Position numbers and translations under genes: made by a program. From Variovorax paradoxus (GTDB taxonomy: Bacteria > Pseudomonadota > Gammaproteobacteria > Burkholderiales > Burkholderiaceae_C): a stretch of DNA of 64,000 nt. The stretch is from NCBI RefSeq assembly GCF_024734665.1, contig NZ_CP102931.1, positions 6,384,001 to 6,448,000 of the forward strand, read 5' to 3'. Positions 52,540 through 59,428 of the stretch are shown one piece after another; positions within the stretch are counted from its first letter, which is position 1; each line of letters opens with the position of its first letter. The notes under the pieces are model-generated. The model did not search any database and had not been told where the DNA came from. It worked only from the letters and a program-made list of their open reading frames with translations.

Positions 52540-53817
52540 TCAATCGTTCTTCTCGGGAGCATCCCCCCGGGCCGCGGCAAGCGCAGCAGCCGTACGCAAC
52601 TTGTCTTTCTTGCTCGGCCGCTTGCCCTTGATGCCGCCCGTGCCCGACGCATCGACCACTGGCACCGCCACTTCCGTCGGCTCGAAGCCTTCGACACGCT
52701 CACGTGGCAGGCTCAGCCCCTGGCGCTTCTCGATCAGCCGGAAATGCGCCTCGGTCGATGCACTCACGAAGCTGATCGCCAGGCCGCTCTCTCCCGCGCG
52801 CCCGGTTCTGCCGATGCGGTGGATGTAGTCGGTGGGCGAGCGCGGCAGGTCGTAGTTGATGACCACGGGCAGCTGCGCGATGTCGATGCCGCGCGCCGCG
52901 AGGTCGGTGGCAATCACCACGTCCCATCGGCTCTGCTTGAACTGCGAAAGGATGTCGGTGCGCGTGCCCTGCGCGATGTCGCCGTGGAAGGGCACTGCGT
53001 AGATGCCGTTCTTGTAGAGCTTCTCGGCCACGATCTGCGCGGCGTGCTGCGTGGCGACGAAGACCAGCACACGGTCCCATTCGTTCTCGTGCTGCTTCAG
53101 CAGATGGCGCAGCAGCTGCGTGCGGCGGGCGGCGTCGACTTCGATCACGCGCTGCACGATGTTCGGCTCGGTGCCGGGCTCGCCCTGCACGTCGACGACG
53201 GCCGGGTCGTGCAGCATGCCATCTGCCAATGCCTGAATGGCGCTCGGAAAGGTGGCGGAAAACAGCAGGTTCTGGCGCTGCTTGGGCAGCAGCGCGAGGA
53301 TGCGGCCGAGTTCTTCGGCAAAGCCGAGGTCGAACAGGCGGTCGGCTTCATCGAGCACGAGCATCGACACGGCATCGAGCTTCAGCGCGTTGTGCTCGAC
53401 CAGGTCGAGCAGACGGCCCGGTGTGGCAACGACGATGTCGGCACCGCCGCGCAGGCCCATCATCTGCGGGTTGATCGACACGCCGCCGAATGCGACGACG
53501 ATCTTCAGGCGCTCGGGCAGGTGCTGCGCCAGGCTGCGCATGGTCTCGCCGACCTGGGCCGCGAGTTCGCGTGTGGGCACGAGGACCAGCGCACGCACAC
53601 GGCGCGGCGACTGCGCAGCTTCGGCGACTAAGCGCTGCAACAGGGGCAAGGAAAATGCGGCGGTCTTGCCGGAGCCGGTCTGCGCCGAGCCCCGCACGTC
53701 GCGACCTTGCAGAATCGCGGGGATGGCCGCGGCCTGGATGGCGGTCGGCGCGGCATAGCCGCTTTGGGCGGCAGCCTGCACGAGCGCGGGGATCAGGCCC
53801 AGTGAGTCGAATGGCAT
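52540..53817 (-). CDS. DEAD-box RNA helicase (RhlE-like)
   Basis: 425 residues, a complete DEAD-box core: Q motif region (GYAAPTAIQAAAIP), motif I AQTGSGKTA, Ia PTRELAAQV, II DEAD in LVLDEADRLF, III SATF, IV-V LVFVATQHA and TDLAARGIDI, VI HRIGRTGRAG. A short basic C-terminus (GKRPSKKDKLRTAAA) follows. It unwinds short RNA duplexes in ribosome assembly or mRNA turnover. The gene is divergent from the SUI1 gene with 32 bases between starts, so the two share a promoter region. Confidence 0.93.
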   Translation of the reverse strand: MPFDSLGLIPALVQAAAQSGYAAPTAIQAAAIPAILQGRDVRGSAQTGSGKTAAFSLPLLQRLVAEAAQSPRRVRALVLVPTRELAAQVGETMRSLAQHLPERLKIVVAFGGVSINPQMMGLRGGADIVVATPGRLLDLVEHNALKLDAVSMLVLDEADRLFDLGFAEELGRILALLPKQRQNLLFSATFPSAIQALADGMLHDPAVVDVQGEPGTEPNIVQRVIEVDAARRTQLLRHLLKQHENEWDRVLVFVATQHAAQIVAEKLYKNGIYAVPFHGDIAQGTRTDILSQFKQSRWDVVIATDLAARGIDIAQLPVVINYDLPRSPTDYIHRIGRTGRAGESGLAISFVSASTEAHFRLIEKRQGLSLPRERVEGFEPTEVAVPVVDASGTGGIKGKRPSKKDKLRTAAALAAARGDAPEKND

Positions 53818-53849
53818 GTAAGCAGACAGAGAGAGAAGAGACGAATCGA

Positions 53850-54233
53850 ATGTCGACGATGAAACAGCAGCGCAATCAGTCCGGCAGCGCCCTGGTGTAC
53901 TCCACCGAGGCGGGCGGGCGCATGTGCCCCGACTGCGGGGAGCCGGTGGCCCAGTGCCGCTGCAAGGAACTCAAGGCGCGCGTTCCGGCCACCGACGGCA
54001 TTGTGCGTGTATCGCACGAGACCAAGGGGCGCAAAGGCAAGGGCGTGACGGTGGTCAAGGGCGTTGCGCTCGATGCGGCGGCGCTCACGGCACTCGGCAA
54101 GCAGCTGAAAACGGCCTGCGGCTCGGGCGGCACGGTGAAGGACGGCGTGATCGAAATCCAGGGCGACCACCGCGAAACGGTGATCGCCGCGCTCGTGAAG
54201 CAGGGCCACACGGTCAAGCGGGCGGGAGGCTGA
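53850..54233 (+). CDS. SUI1/eIF1-family translation factor homologue (YciH-like)
   Basis: 127 residues from MSTMKQQRN. The N-terminal segment contains a zinc-ribbon-like set of four cysteines (MCPDCGEPVAQCRCK), followed by the SUI1 fold: VRVSHETKGRKGKGVTVVKG, KTACGSGGTVKDGVIEIQGDHRETVIAALVKQGH, which is the full family pattern. In E. coli YciH can discriminate against aberrant initiation. Here it may affect stringency or stress translation. It is followed after 7 bases by the DUF3820 gene. Confidence 0.9.
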   Translation: MSTMKQQRNQSGSALVYSTEAGGRMCPDCGEPVAQCRCKELKARVPATDGIVRVSHETKGRKGKGVTVVKGVALDAAALTALGKQLKTACGSGGTVKDGVIEIQGDHRETVIAALVKQGHTVKRAGG

Positions 54234-54240
54234 GCGCGCG

Positions 54241-54477
54241 ATGAAACCCGAAGACCTGCAGCGCCTGGTGACGCTCGAAATGCCTTTTGGCAAGCACAAA
54301 GGCACGCTGATTGCCGATTTACCCGGAAATTACCTGACGTGGTTTGCACGCGAGGGTTTTCCCTCGGGAGAAATAGGCCGGCTACTCCATTTGATGCATG
54401 AAATAGACCACAACGGGCTCTCGGACCTGCTGAAACCGTTGCGAAACCGCCCGTCGCGCCGGGATGTTTCTCAATAA
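54241..54477 (+). CDS. DUF3820 family small protein
   Basis: 78 residues. The family core is TLEMPFGKHKGTLIADLPGNYLTWFAREGFPSGEIGRLL, with the conserved PFGKHKG and YL-x-WF signatures. Members are sometimes described as putative quorum-sensing-regulated virulence factors, but no biochemical role is proven. It lies 7 bases after the SUI1 gene, so it is probably co-transcribed with it. It is small, soluble and likely cytoplasmic. Confidence 0.88.
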   Translation: MKPEDLQRLVTLEMPFGKHKGTLIADLPGNYLTWFAREGFPSGEIGRLLHLMHEIDHNGLSDLLKPLRNRPSRRDVSQ

Positions 54478-54658
54478 CACACGATTTCGCCACGTTTTTT
54501 GCAATTAGGGCTGGATAATCCGGCCTACGTGTCTGTGAGCTTTGTCTCCCGTGCACGTAATTCGGTGATCGGTCAGTTTCGCGCCACAGCGCATTTTGTT
54601 TGTTGTGATTCTGGGACTCCATCGCTTTGTCTTGTTGGTTTGAATTAGGAGTCCCTCA

Positions 54659-55072
54659 ATGGGCAAGAAACTCTACGTAGGCAACCTCGCCTACTCCGTG
54701 CGTGACAACGACCTGGAACAAGCCTTTGGCGAGTTCGGCGCAATCGTCAGCGCCAAGGTCATGATGGAACGTGACACCGGCCGTTCGAAGGGCTTCGGCT
54801 TTGTCGAAATGGGTTCGGATGCTGAAGCACTCGCAGCCATCGAAGCCATGAACGGCCACTCGCTGCAGGGCCGCGCCCTGACGGTGAATGAAGCCCGTCC
54901 GATGGAAGCTCGTCCCCCCCGTACCGGTGGTGGCGGCGGCTACGGCGGCGGTGGTGGTGGCGGCGGCTACGGTGGTGGTGGCGGCGGCGGCGGTTACGGC
55001 GGCGGCGGCGGTGGCCGCAGCGGTGGTGGCGGCGGTTACGGCGGCGGCGGCGGTGGTCGCGGCGGCTACTAA
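54659..55072 (+). CDS. Glycine-rich RNA-binding protein with one RRM
   Basis: 137 residues. The RRM holds RNP2 LYVGNL (residues 5-10) and RNP1 KGFGFVEM (44-51). The tail from about residue 90 consists of tyrosine-spaced glycine runs (GGYGGGG units), the low-complexity tail of bacterial and plant cold-induced glycine-rich RNA-binding proteins. It should bind single-stranded RNA and chaperone folding at low temperature. The 181-base leader before it is AT-richer than its surroundings and ends in TAGGAG. Two TTCG-loop hairpins follow the stop, the second a terminator. Confidence 0.93.
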   Translation: MGKKLYVGNLAYSVRDNDLEQAFGEFGAIVSAKVMMERDTGRSKGFGFVEMGSDAEALAAIEAMNGHSLQGRALTVNEARPMEARPPRTGGGGGYGGGGGGGGYGGGGGGGGYGGGGGGRSGGGGGYGGGGGGRGGY

Positions 55073-55106
55073 GCCCTTCCCTCCAGAGCCTTCGGGCTTC
55101 TGAATA

Positions 55107-55130
55107 AAAAGCTCCTTCGGGAGCTTTTTT
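55107..55130 (+). terminator. Rho-independent terminator after the RRM gene
   Basis: AAAAGCTCC (55107-55115) pairs with GGAGCTTTT (55120-55128) around a TTCG loop, followed by T residues to 55130. A similar TTCG-loop hairpin lies just before it (about 55086-55102), so the two form a tandem at the 3' end of the RRM mRNA. Confidence 0.85.
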
Positions 55131-55272
55131 CGTTTGTGGCCCTCTGTGGCGCAGGGGGCGCCGAGGGAGAACCCTCGCCCTGCGGTAAGCATTTGTCCGT
55201 ACCGGGCAGGTCAGCCAACGGTCAGGCCCGCAGAACGACCCTCACTCCTCCATACAAGAGGGGCGAGACGAC

Positions 55273-55761
55273 ATGCGCATCAAGAGTCAGGCTGACTTCT
55301 TTTCAGGAGTCATGTTCACCACCGTGGGGGGCGCCTTTGCGATAGGCGCGACCACCTACACCATCGGCGACGGCGCCCGCATGGGGCCGGGCTACTTCCC
55401 GCTCATGCTGGGCATCCTGCTGGCCATCCTCGGGGCCATCATCATGTTCCAGGCGCTGGTGGTCGAAACCACCGACGGCCACCCGATCGGCAAGTGGGCC
55501 TGGAAGCCGCTGGCCTTCGTGCTCGGCGCCAACCTGGCCTTCGGCGTGCTGCTGGGCGGCCTGCCCAGCATCGGGCTGCCGGCCATGGGGATGATCATCG
55601 CGATCTACGCGCTCACGATCATCTCGAGCATGGCGGGCGAGCACTTCAAGCTGCGCGACGTGCTGATCCTCTCGACCATCCTGGCGGCTGGCAGCTACGT
55701 GGCCTTCATCTGGGCGCTGAAGCTCCAGATCCAGGTCTGGCCCACTTTCATTTCGGGCTGA
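55273..55761 (+). CDS. tctB: Tripartite tricarboxylate transporter small permease TctB
   Basis: 162 residues with four membrane segments: about 13-30 (SGVMFTTVGGAFAIGATTY), 43-62 (GYFPLMLGILLAILGAIIMF), 77-100 and 108-155. The motif RMGPGYFPLMLG is the TctB signature. It is the small membrane subunit of a TctABC carboxylate importer. tctA follows after 12 bases. The binding protein TctC is not encoded here, but two Bug/TctC genes lie at 8.3-10.4 kb, and either could serve. Confidence 0.92.
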   Translation: MRIKSQADFFSGVMFTTVGGAFAIGATTYTIGDGARMGPGYFPLMLGILLAILGAIIMFQALVVETTDGHPIGKWAWKPLAFVLGANLAFGVLLGGLPSIGLPAMGMIIAIYALTIISSMAGEHFKLRDVLILSTILAAGSYVAFIWALKLQIQVWPTFISG

Positions 55762-55773
55762 GGAGCGCACACC

Positions 55774-57285
55774 ATGGACCTGATCCACAACCTTTCCATC
55801 GGTTTCGGCGTTGCCTTCACCTTCACCAACCTGCTGTATTGCCTGCTGGGCTGCATCCTGGGCACGCTGATCGGCGTGCTCCCGGGCATCGGCCCGGTCG
55901 CGACCATCGCGATGCTGCTGCCCGCCACGTACGCGCTGCCGCCCGTGTCGGCGCTGATCATGCTGGCCGGCATCTACTACGGCGCGCAGTACGGCGGCTC
56001 GACCACGGCCATTCTGGTGAACCTGCCCGGGGAGTCGTCCTCGGTGGTCACCTGTATCGACGGCTACCAGATGGCAAGGCAGGGCCGCGCGGGCCCGGCG
56101 CTCGCCGCGGCCGGCCTGGGCTCGTTCTTCGCGGGTTGCGTGGGCACGCTGATCCTGGCCGCCTTCGCGCCGCCGCTGACAGAGCTGGCTTTCAAGTTCG
56201 GCCCGGCCGAGTACTTCTCGCTGATGACGCTGGGCCTGATCGGCGCCGTGGTGCTGGCTTCGGGCTCGCTGCTGAAGGCGGTGGCGATGATCGTGCTGGG
56301 CCTGCTACTGGGCATCGTCGGCACCGACGTCAACTCGGGTGTCGCGCGCTACAGCTTCGACATTCCGGAACTCACCGACGGCATTGGCTTCGTGGTGATC
56401 GCCATGGGCGTGTTCGGCTACGGCGAAATCATCGGCAACCTCTCGCAGCCCGACGACGAGCGCGAGGTGTTCACGCACAAGGTCAAGGGCCTGTGGCCCA
56501 CCAAGGACGACTTCAAGCGCATGCTGCCCGCGGTGCTGCGCGGCACGGCGCTGGGCTCGGCATTGGGCATCCTGCCCGGCGGCGGCGCGCTGCTGGCCTC
56601 GTTCGCCTCGTATGCGCTGGAGAAGAAGATCCGCATGCGCCCGGGCGAAGTGCCCTTCGGCAAGGGCAACATCCGCGGCGTGGCATCGCCCGAGTCGGCA
56701 AACAACGCTGGTGCGCAGACCTCCTTCATCCCGCTGCTGACGCTGGGCATTCCGCCCAACGCGGTGATGGCGCTGATGGTGGGCGCAATGACGATCCACA
56801 ACATCCAGCCCGGCCCGCAGGTCATGACCAGCAACCCCGAACTGTTCTGGGGCTTGATCGCCTCGATGTGGATCGGCAACGCGATGCTGATCATCCTGAA
56901 CCTGCCGCTGATCGGCATGTGGATCAAGCTGCTGACGGTGCCCTACAAGTTCCTGTTCCCTGCCATCGTGCTGTTCTGCGCAATCGGCGTGTACTCGACC
57001 AACAACAACACCTTCGACGTGTGGATGGTGGCGGCCTTCGGCTTCATCGGCTACCTGTTCATCAAGCTGCGGACGGAGCCTGCACCGTTGCTGCTGGGCT
57101 TCATCCTGGGGCCGATGATGGAAGAGAACCTGCGGCGTGCGCTGCTGCTGTCGCGCGGTGCCTGGAGCGTGTTCGTCACCCGGCCGCTGTCGGCGGGGCT
57201 GCTGGTGGCGGCGGCTCTGCTGCTGGGCATCGTGCTACTGCCTGCAATCAAGGCCAAGCGCGAGGAAGCCTTCGTCGAGGAGTGA
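55774..57285 (+). CDS. tctA: Tripartite tricarboxylate transporter large permease TctA
   Basis: 503 residues, with about twelve membrane segments. Family hallmarks are LIGVLPGIGPVATIAMLLP near the N-terminus, YYGAQYGGSTTAILVNLPGESSS, and the repeat-like second half SALGILPGGGALLASFASYALEK and RGVASPESANNAGAQTSFIPLLTLGIPPN. It is the main channel-forming permease for citrate or other carboxylates, powered by an ion gradient. It is co-transcribed with tctB. A rho-independent terminator lies 20 bases after the stop. Confidence 0.94.
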   Translation: MDLIHNLSIGFGVAFTFTNLLYCLLGCILGTLIGVLPGIGPVATIAMLLPATYALPPVSALIMLAGIYYGAQYGGSTTAILVNLPGESSSVVTCIDGYQMARQGRAGPALAAAGLGSFFAGCVGTLILAAFAPPLTELAFKFGPAEYFSLMTLGLIGAVVLASGSLLKAVAMIVLGLLLGIVGTDVNSGVARYSFDIPELTDGIGFVVIAMGVFGYGEIIGNLSQPDDEREVFTHKVKGLWPTKDDFKRMLPAVLRGTALGSALGILPGGGALLASFASYALEKKIRMRPGEVPFGKGNIRGVASPESANNAGAQTSFIPLLTLGIPPNAVMALMVGAMTIHNIQPGPQVMTSNPELFWGLIASMWIGNAMLIILNLPLIGMWIKLLTVPYKFLFPAIVLFCAIGVYSTNNNTFDVWMVAAFGFIGYLFIKLRTEPAPLLLGFILGPMMEENLRRALLLSRGAWSVFVTRPLSAGLLVAAALLLGIVLLPAIKAKREEAFVEE

Positions 57286-57304
57286 GCGCTCCGGTCCTCA
57301 CAAG

Positions 57305-57329
57305 AAGCCCCCACTCCGGGGGCTTTTTT
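57305..57329 (+). terminator. Rho-independent terminator after tctA
   Basis: AAGCCCCC (57305-57312) pairs with GGGGGCTT (57318-57325) across a 5-nt loop, then TTTTTT. It is 20 bases downstream of the tctA stop and should end the tctBA transcript. Confidence 0.88.
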
Positions 57330-57504
57330 CATTTGGGGCCTTTGTTCGGGGTGCGTGCCCCAAATGGACGCGCTCTTGTTGGTGCCCAGCAGGGTCGCCG
57401 ACGGTGCCCGGAAACACGGCGAACAACGAGGCGCCCGTTACCACCAGCATTTTCATAAGGGGAGGATTGCCCCACCCGTGGCGCTATCAAAAAGGGAGCT
57501 GAAG

Positions 57505-57534
57505 ATGCAGGTGTGTCAAGTCATGCAGGCATAA
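57505..57534 (+). CDS. Nine-codon mini-ORF before a strong hairpin
   Basis: ATG at 57505 opens MQVCQVMQA and stops at TAA 57532-57534. AAGGGAG lies about ten bases upstream, a good ribosome site. A 10-bp hairpin begins directly after the stop. The set-up resembles a leader peptide with a terminator, but no gene follows in the same direction for 270 bases until the ammonium transporter, which has its own promoter. Translation is unproven. Confidence 0.35.
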   Translation: MQVCQVMQA

Positions 57535-57535
57535 A

Positions 57536-57560
57536 AAAGGCGCCGACCAGCGGCGCCTTT
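57536..57560. terminator. Strong bidirectional hairpin after the mini-ORF
   Basis: AAAGGCGCCG (57536-57545) pairs perfectly with CGGCGCCTTT (57551-57560) around a 5-nt loop. On the plus strand only three T residues follow. On the minus strand the stem is followed by a run of T (complement of the A-run at 57533-57538), so termination would be stronger in that direction. Confidence 0.7.
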
Positions 57561-57685
57561 CAAAGTCAAACACGGCATCTCGTACGGAGCCTTTGAAGCA
57601 TTTTTATTGTTGCTTGGGGATTGTCTCCTCGGACCCTCGGCAGCACGAGCAGGGCCCGTTCGCGAGTGGGCAGACTTTAGGGTGC

Positions 57686-57700
57686 GCACCGCCTCAGTGC
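57686..57700 (+). promoter_or_regulatory. NtrC-type activator site
   Basis: GCAC-N7-GTGC at 57686-57700 has the spacing of NtrC sites (the GCAC and GTGC half-sites of TGCACC-N5-GGTGCA). It lies about 90 bases upstream of the sigma-54 promoter, a usual enhancer distance. Confidence 0.6.
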
Positions 57701-57774
57701 ATTGGGAATTACCCGCTTTGCCTTAACGAGAAAGCCCGATTTGCGAACCAAAGTGTTTCTGATAGTTAACGGGG

Positions 57775-57790
57775 TGGCACGACTTGTGCA
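57775..57790 (+). promoter_or_regulatory. Sigma-54 promoter of the ammonium transporter gene
   Basis: TGGCACGACTTGTGCA gives the invariant GG (57776-57777) and GC (57788-57789) with the exact spacing of -24/-12 promoters; TGGCACG is a perfect -24 box. The ATG of the transporter is 42 bases downstream. Confidence 0.75.
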
Positions 57791-57831
57791 GGCAGCACCA
57801 AGGTCCATCACTTCAAGAAGAAGAAACGGTC

Positions 57832-59070
57832 ATGGCCCTGGCTCCGCACGCCTCCATCAACGCGGCAGACACCGCATGGATGATGACTTCGACCGCGCTG
57901 GTGCTGCTGATGACGCTGCCCGGCATCGCACTCTTCTATGCGGGCATGGTGCGCCGCAAGAACGTGCTGGCCACCATGGCGGGGGTGGTGGCGATTGCCG
58001 CGGCGGTCTCGCTGACCTGGTTCGCGGTGGGCTATTCGCTGGCCTTTACCGAGGGCTGGCCCTGGCTGGGCGGCACCGGGCGCTTCTGGTTCTCGGGCTT
58101 CGAGTATCTGAAGGAGGCCGGGCAGGTGGCGGTAAGCCACGTCGCGCCGAACGTGCCCGAGTCGGTCTACGCGATGTTCCAGCTGACCTTCGCGATCATC
58201 ACCACCGCACTGGTGCTGGGCGCTTTTGTCGAGCGCATGCGCTTCTCGGCGATCCTGTGGTTCGCGCTGCTCTGGAGCGTGCTGGTGTATGCACCTGTCG
58301 CGCACTGGGTGTGGGAGCCGGGCGGCTGGCTCGCGCAGATGGGCGCGCTCGACTTTGCCGGTGGCTCGGTGGTGCACGTCAACGCGGGCATCGCGGGGCT
58401 GGTGTGCGCCTATGCGCTCGGGCCGCGCAAGGGCTACGGGCGCGAGGCCTTCGAGCCCTACAGCCTGGCGATGACGATGACGGGCGCGGGCCTGCTGTGG
58501 GTGGGCTGGTTCGGCTTCAATGCGGGCTCGGCGGTGGCGGCCGACGGGCGCGCGGGCCTGGCGATGCTGGTGACGCACATCGCGGCGGCGGCCGGCGCCA
58601 TGAGCTGGATGCTCGGCGAATGGATCGTGCGGCGCAGGCCTTCGCTGCTGGGCCTGTGCTCGGGCCTGGTGGCCGGGCTGGTGGCCATCACGCCGGCGGC
58701 CGGCTTCGTCACGCCGCTGTCCGCGCTGGCCATCGGCGCCATCGCGGGGCTGGCCTGCTACTGGGGCGCCACCGGGCTCAAGCACCTGCTTGGCGCGGAC
58801 GACTCGCTCGACGTGTTCGGCGTGCACGGCATCGGTGGCATCGTGGGCGCGCTGCTGACGGGCGTGTTCGCCGATGCACGCATCTCGGGCGCCACGGGCG
58901 ACGTGCTGACGCAGGCGATCGCCGTGGGCAGCGTGGCTATCTACAGCGCAACGGGGACGGCGGTGGTGCTGTTTCTGGTGCACATCATGGTCGGGTTGCG
59001 CGTCGATGCCGACAGCGAGGTGCTGGGCCTCGATCTTGCACAGCACAGAGAACATCTCGGGAGTAGTTGA
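57832..59070 (+). CDS. amt: Ammonium transporter Amt
   Basis: 412 residues from MALAPHASI, with eleven membrane segments. Amt signatures are ALFYAGMVRRKNVL, FVERMRFSAILWFALLWSVLVYAPVAHWVW (two segments), DFAGGSVVHVNAGIAGLV, with the pore histidine in VVHVNAG, and the twin-histidine partner in DVFGVHGIGG. It carries NH4+/NH3 into the cell. The ATG at 57832 is supported because an upstream GTG/ATG lies within the sigma-54 promoter. Control by NtrC and sigma-54 under nitrogen limitation is indicated by the upstream sites. No glnK gene is adjacent. Confidence 0.94.
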   Translation: MALAPHASINAADTAWMMTSTALVLLMTLPGIALFYAGMVRRKNVLATMAGVVAIAAAVSLTWFAVGYSLAFTEGWPWLGGTGRFWFSGFEYLKEAGQVAVSHVAPNVPESVYAMFQLTFAIITTALVLGAFVERMRFSAILWFALLWSVLVYAPVAHWVWEPGGWLAQMGALDFAGGSVVHVNAGIAGLVCAYALGPRKGYGREAFEPYSLAMTMTGAGLLWVGWFGFNAGSAVAADGRAGLAMLVTHIAAAAGAMSWMLGEWIVRRRPSLLGLCSGLVAGLVAITPAAGFVTPLSALAIGAIAGLACYWGATGLKHLLGADDSLDVFGVHGIGGIVGALLTGVFADARISGATGDVLTQAIAVGSVAIYSATGTAVVLFLVHIMVGLRVDADSEVLGLDLAQHREHLGSS

Positions 59071-59088
59071 CCCACCGACGGAGGAACC

Positions 59089-59391
59089 ATGCCATCCATG
59101 TCCGAAAGCGAACGCATCGCCCTTGCTGCCCGCCTTCACGTGGCGCTGCGGCGAAAGCATGGGCGCGTGACCGACACCGAGTGGATGGCGACCAACGCCG
59201 AGTACGCCGCCGAGATCGTGCGCATGACGCGCGCGCACGCTGCTGATACCAAGGACGAGGAGCTTTACCAACTGGCGATGCGGCTGGAGCAGGCGATGGA
59301 GCCGCTGGCGCGCGCTGCGCGGTTGGCGGCGCGGCAGCCTGATGGGACGCCGCCTACGCCGCCGCCTCGCTATGTGGGTGGGTTGCGCTAG
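59089..59391 (+). CDS. Hypothetical small protein after amt
   Basis: 100 residues. The first 82 residues are mainly helical (ALAARLHVALRRKHGRVTDTEWMATNAEYAAEIVRMTRAHAA, in helices), and the C-terminus is proline-rich (GTPPTPPPRYVGG). There is no signal or membrane segment. No named family is recognised. It starts 18 bases after amt on the same strand and GGAGG lies shortly before the ATG, so it is probably co-transcribed. A role in nitrogen control would be guesswork from position. Confidence 0.7.
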   Translation: MPSMSESERIALAARLHVALRRKHGRVTDTEWMATNAEYAAEIVRMTRAHAADTKDEELYQLAMRLEQAMEPLARAARLAARQPDGTPPTPPPRYVGGLR

Positions 59392-59399
59392 GTCTTTTC

Positions 59400-59428
59400 G
59401 GGGTGCGTGCGAATGACACCGGGTGCTC
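59400..59428 (-). repeat. Solo arm of the hairpin repeat
   Basis: The 29 bases match one arm and its flank in copies A and B: GGGGTGC followed by the GTGCGAATGACACCGGGTGC core. No second arm, loop or Shine-Dalgarno core follows; the sequence goes directly into the ThDP enzyme stop codon. It is a remnant or a half element. Confidence 0.8.

Larger units (their letters stand above)
57286..57831 (+). other. 546-base intergenic region between tctA and the ammonium transporter gene
   Basis: This region has no supported long gene. It holds, in order, the tctA terminator (57305-57329), a 10-bp inverted repeat CATTTGGGGC/GCCCCAAATG (57330-57366), a nine-codon mini-ORF (57505-57534), a 10-bp-stem hairpin (57536-57560), an NtrC-type dyad (57686-57700) and a sigma-54 promoter (57775-57790). 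The inverted repeat encloses GGGGTGCGTGC, which also occurs in the flank of the hairpin repeat family. Confidence 0.7.

Noticed and set aside
54928..55068. Tandem GGC-rich repeats as a possible CRISPR or microsatellite element
   Set aside because: They encode the glycine-rich tail of the RRM protein in frame; spacers are absent.
55494..57458. 654-codon frame overlapping tctB and tctA on the same strand
   Set aside because: It is a +1 shadow of tctA; the TctA frame has the membrane segments and family motifs.
57784..57831. Upstream start for amt at 57784
   Set aside because: It lies inside the sigma-54 promoter, and the added residues are not part of the Amt family.
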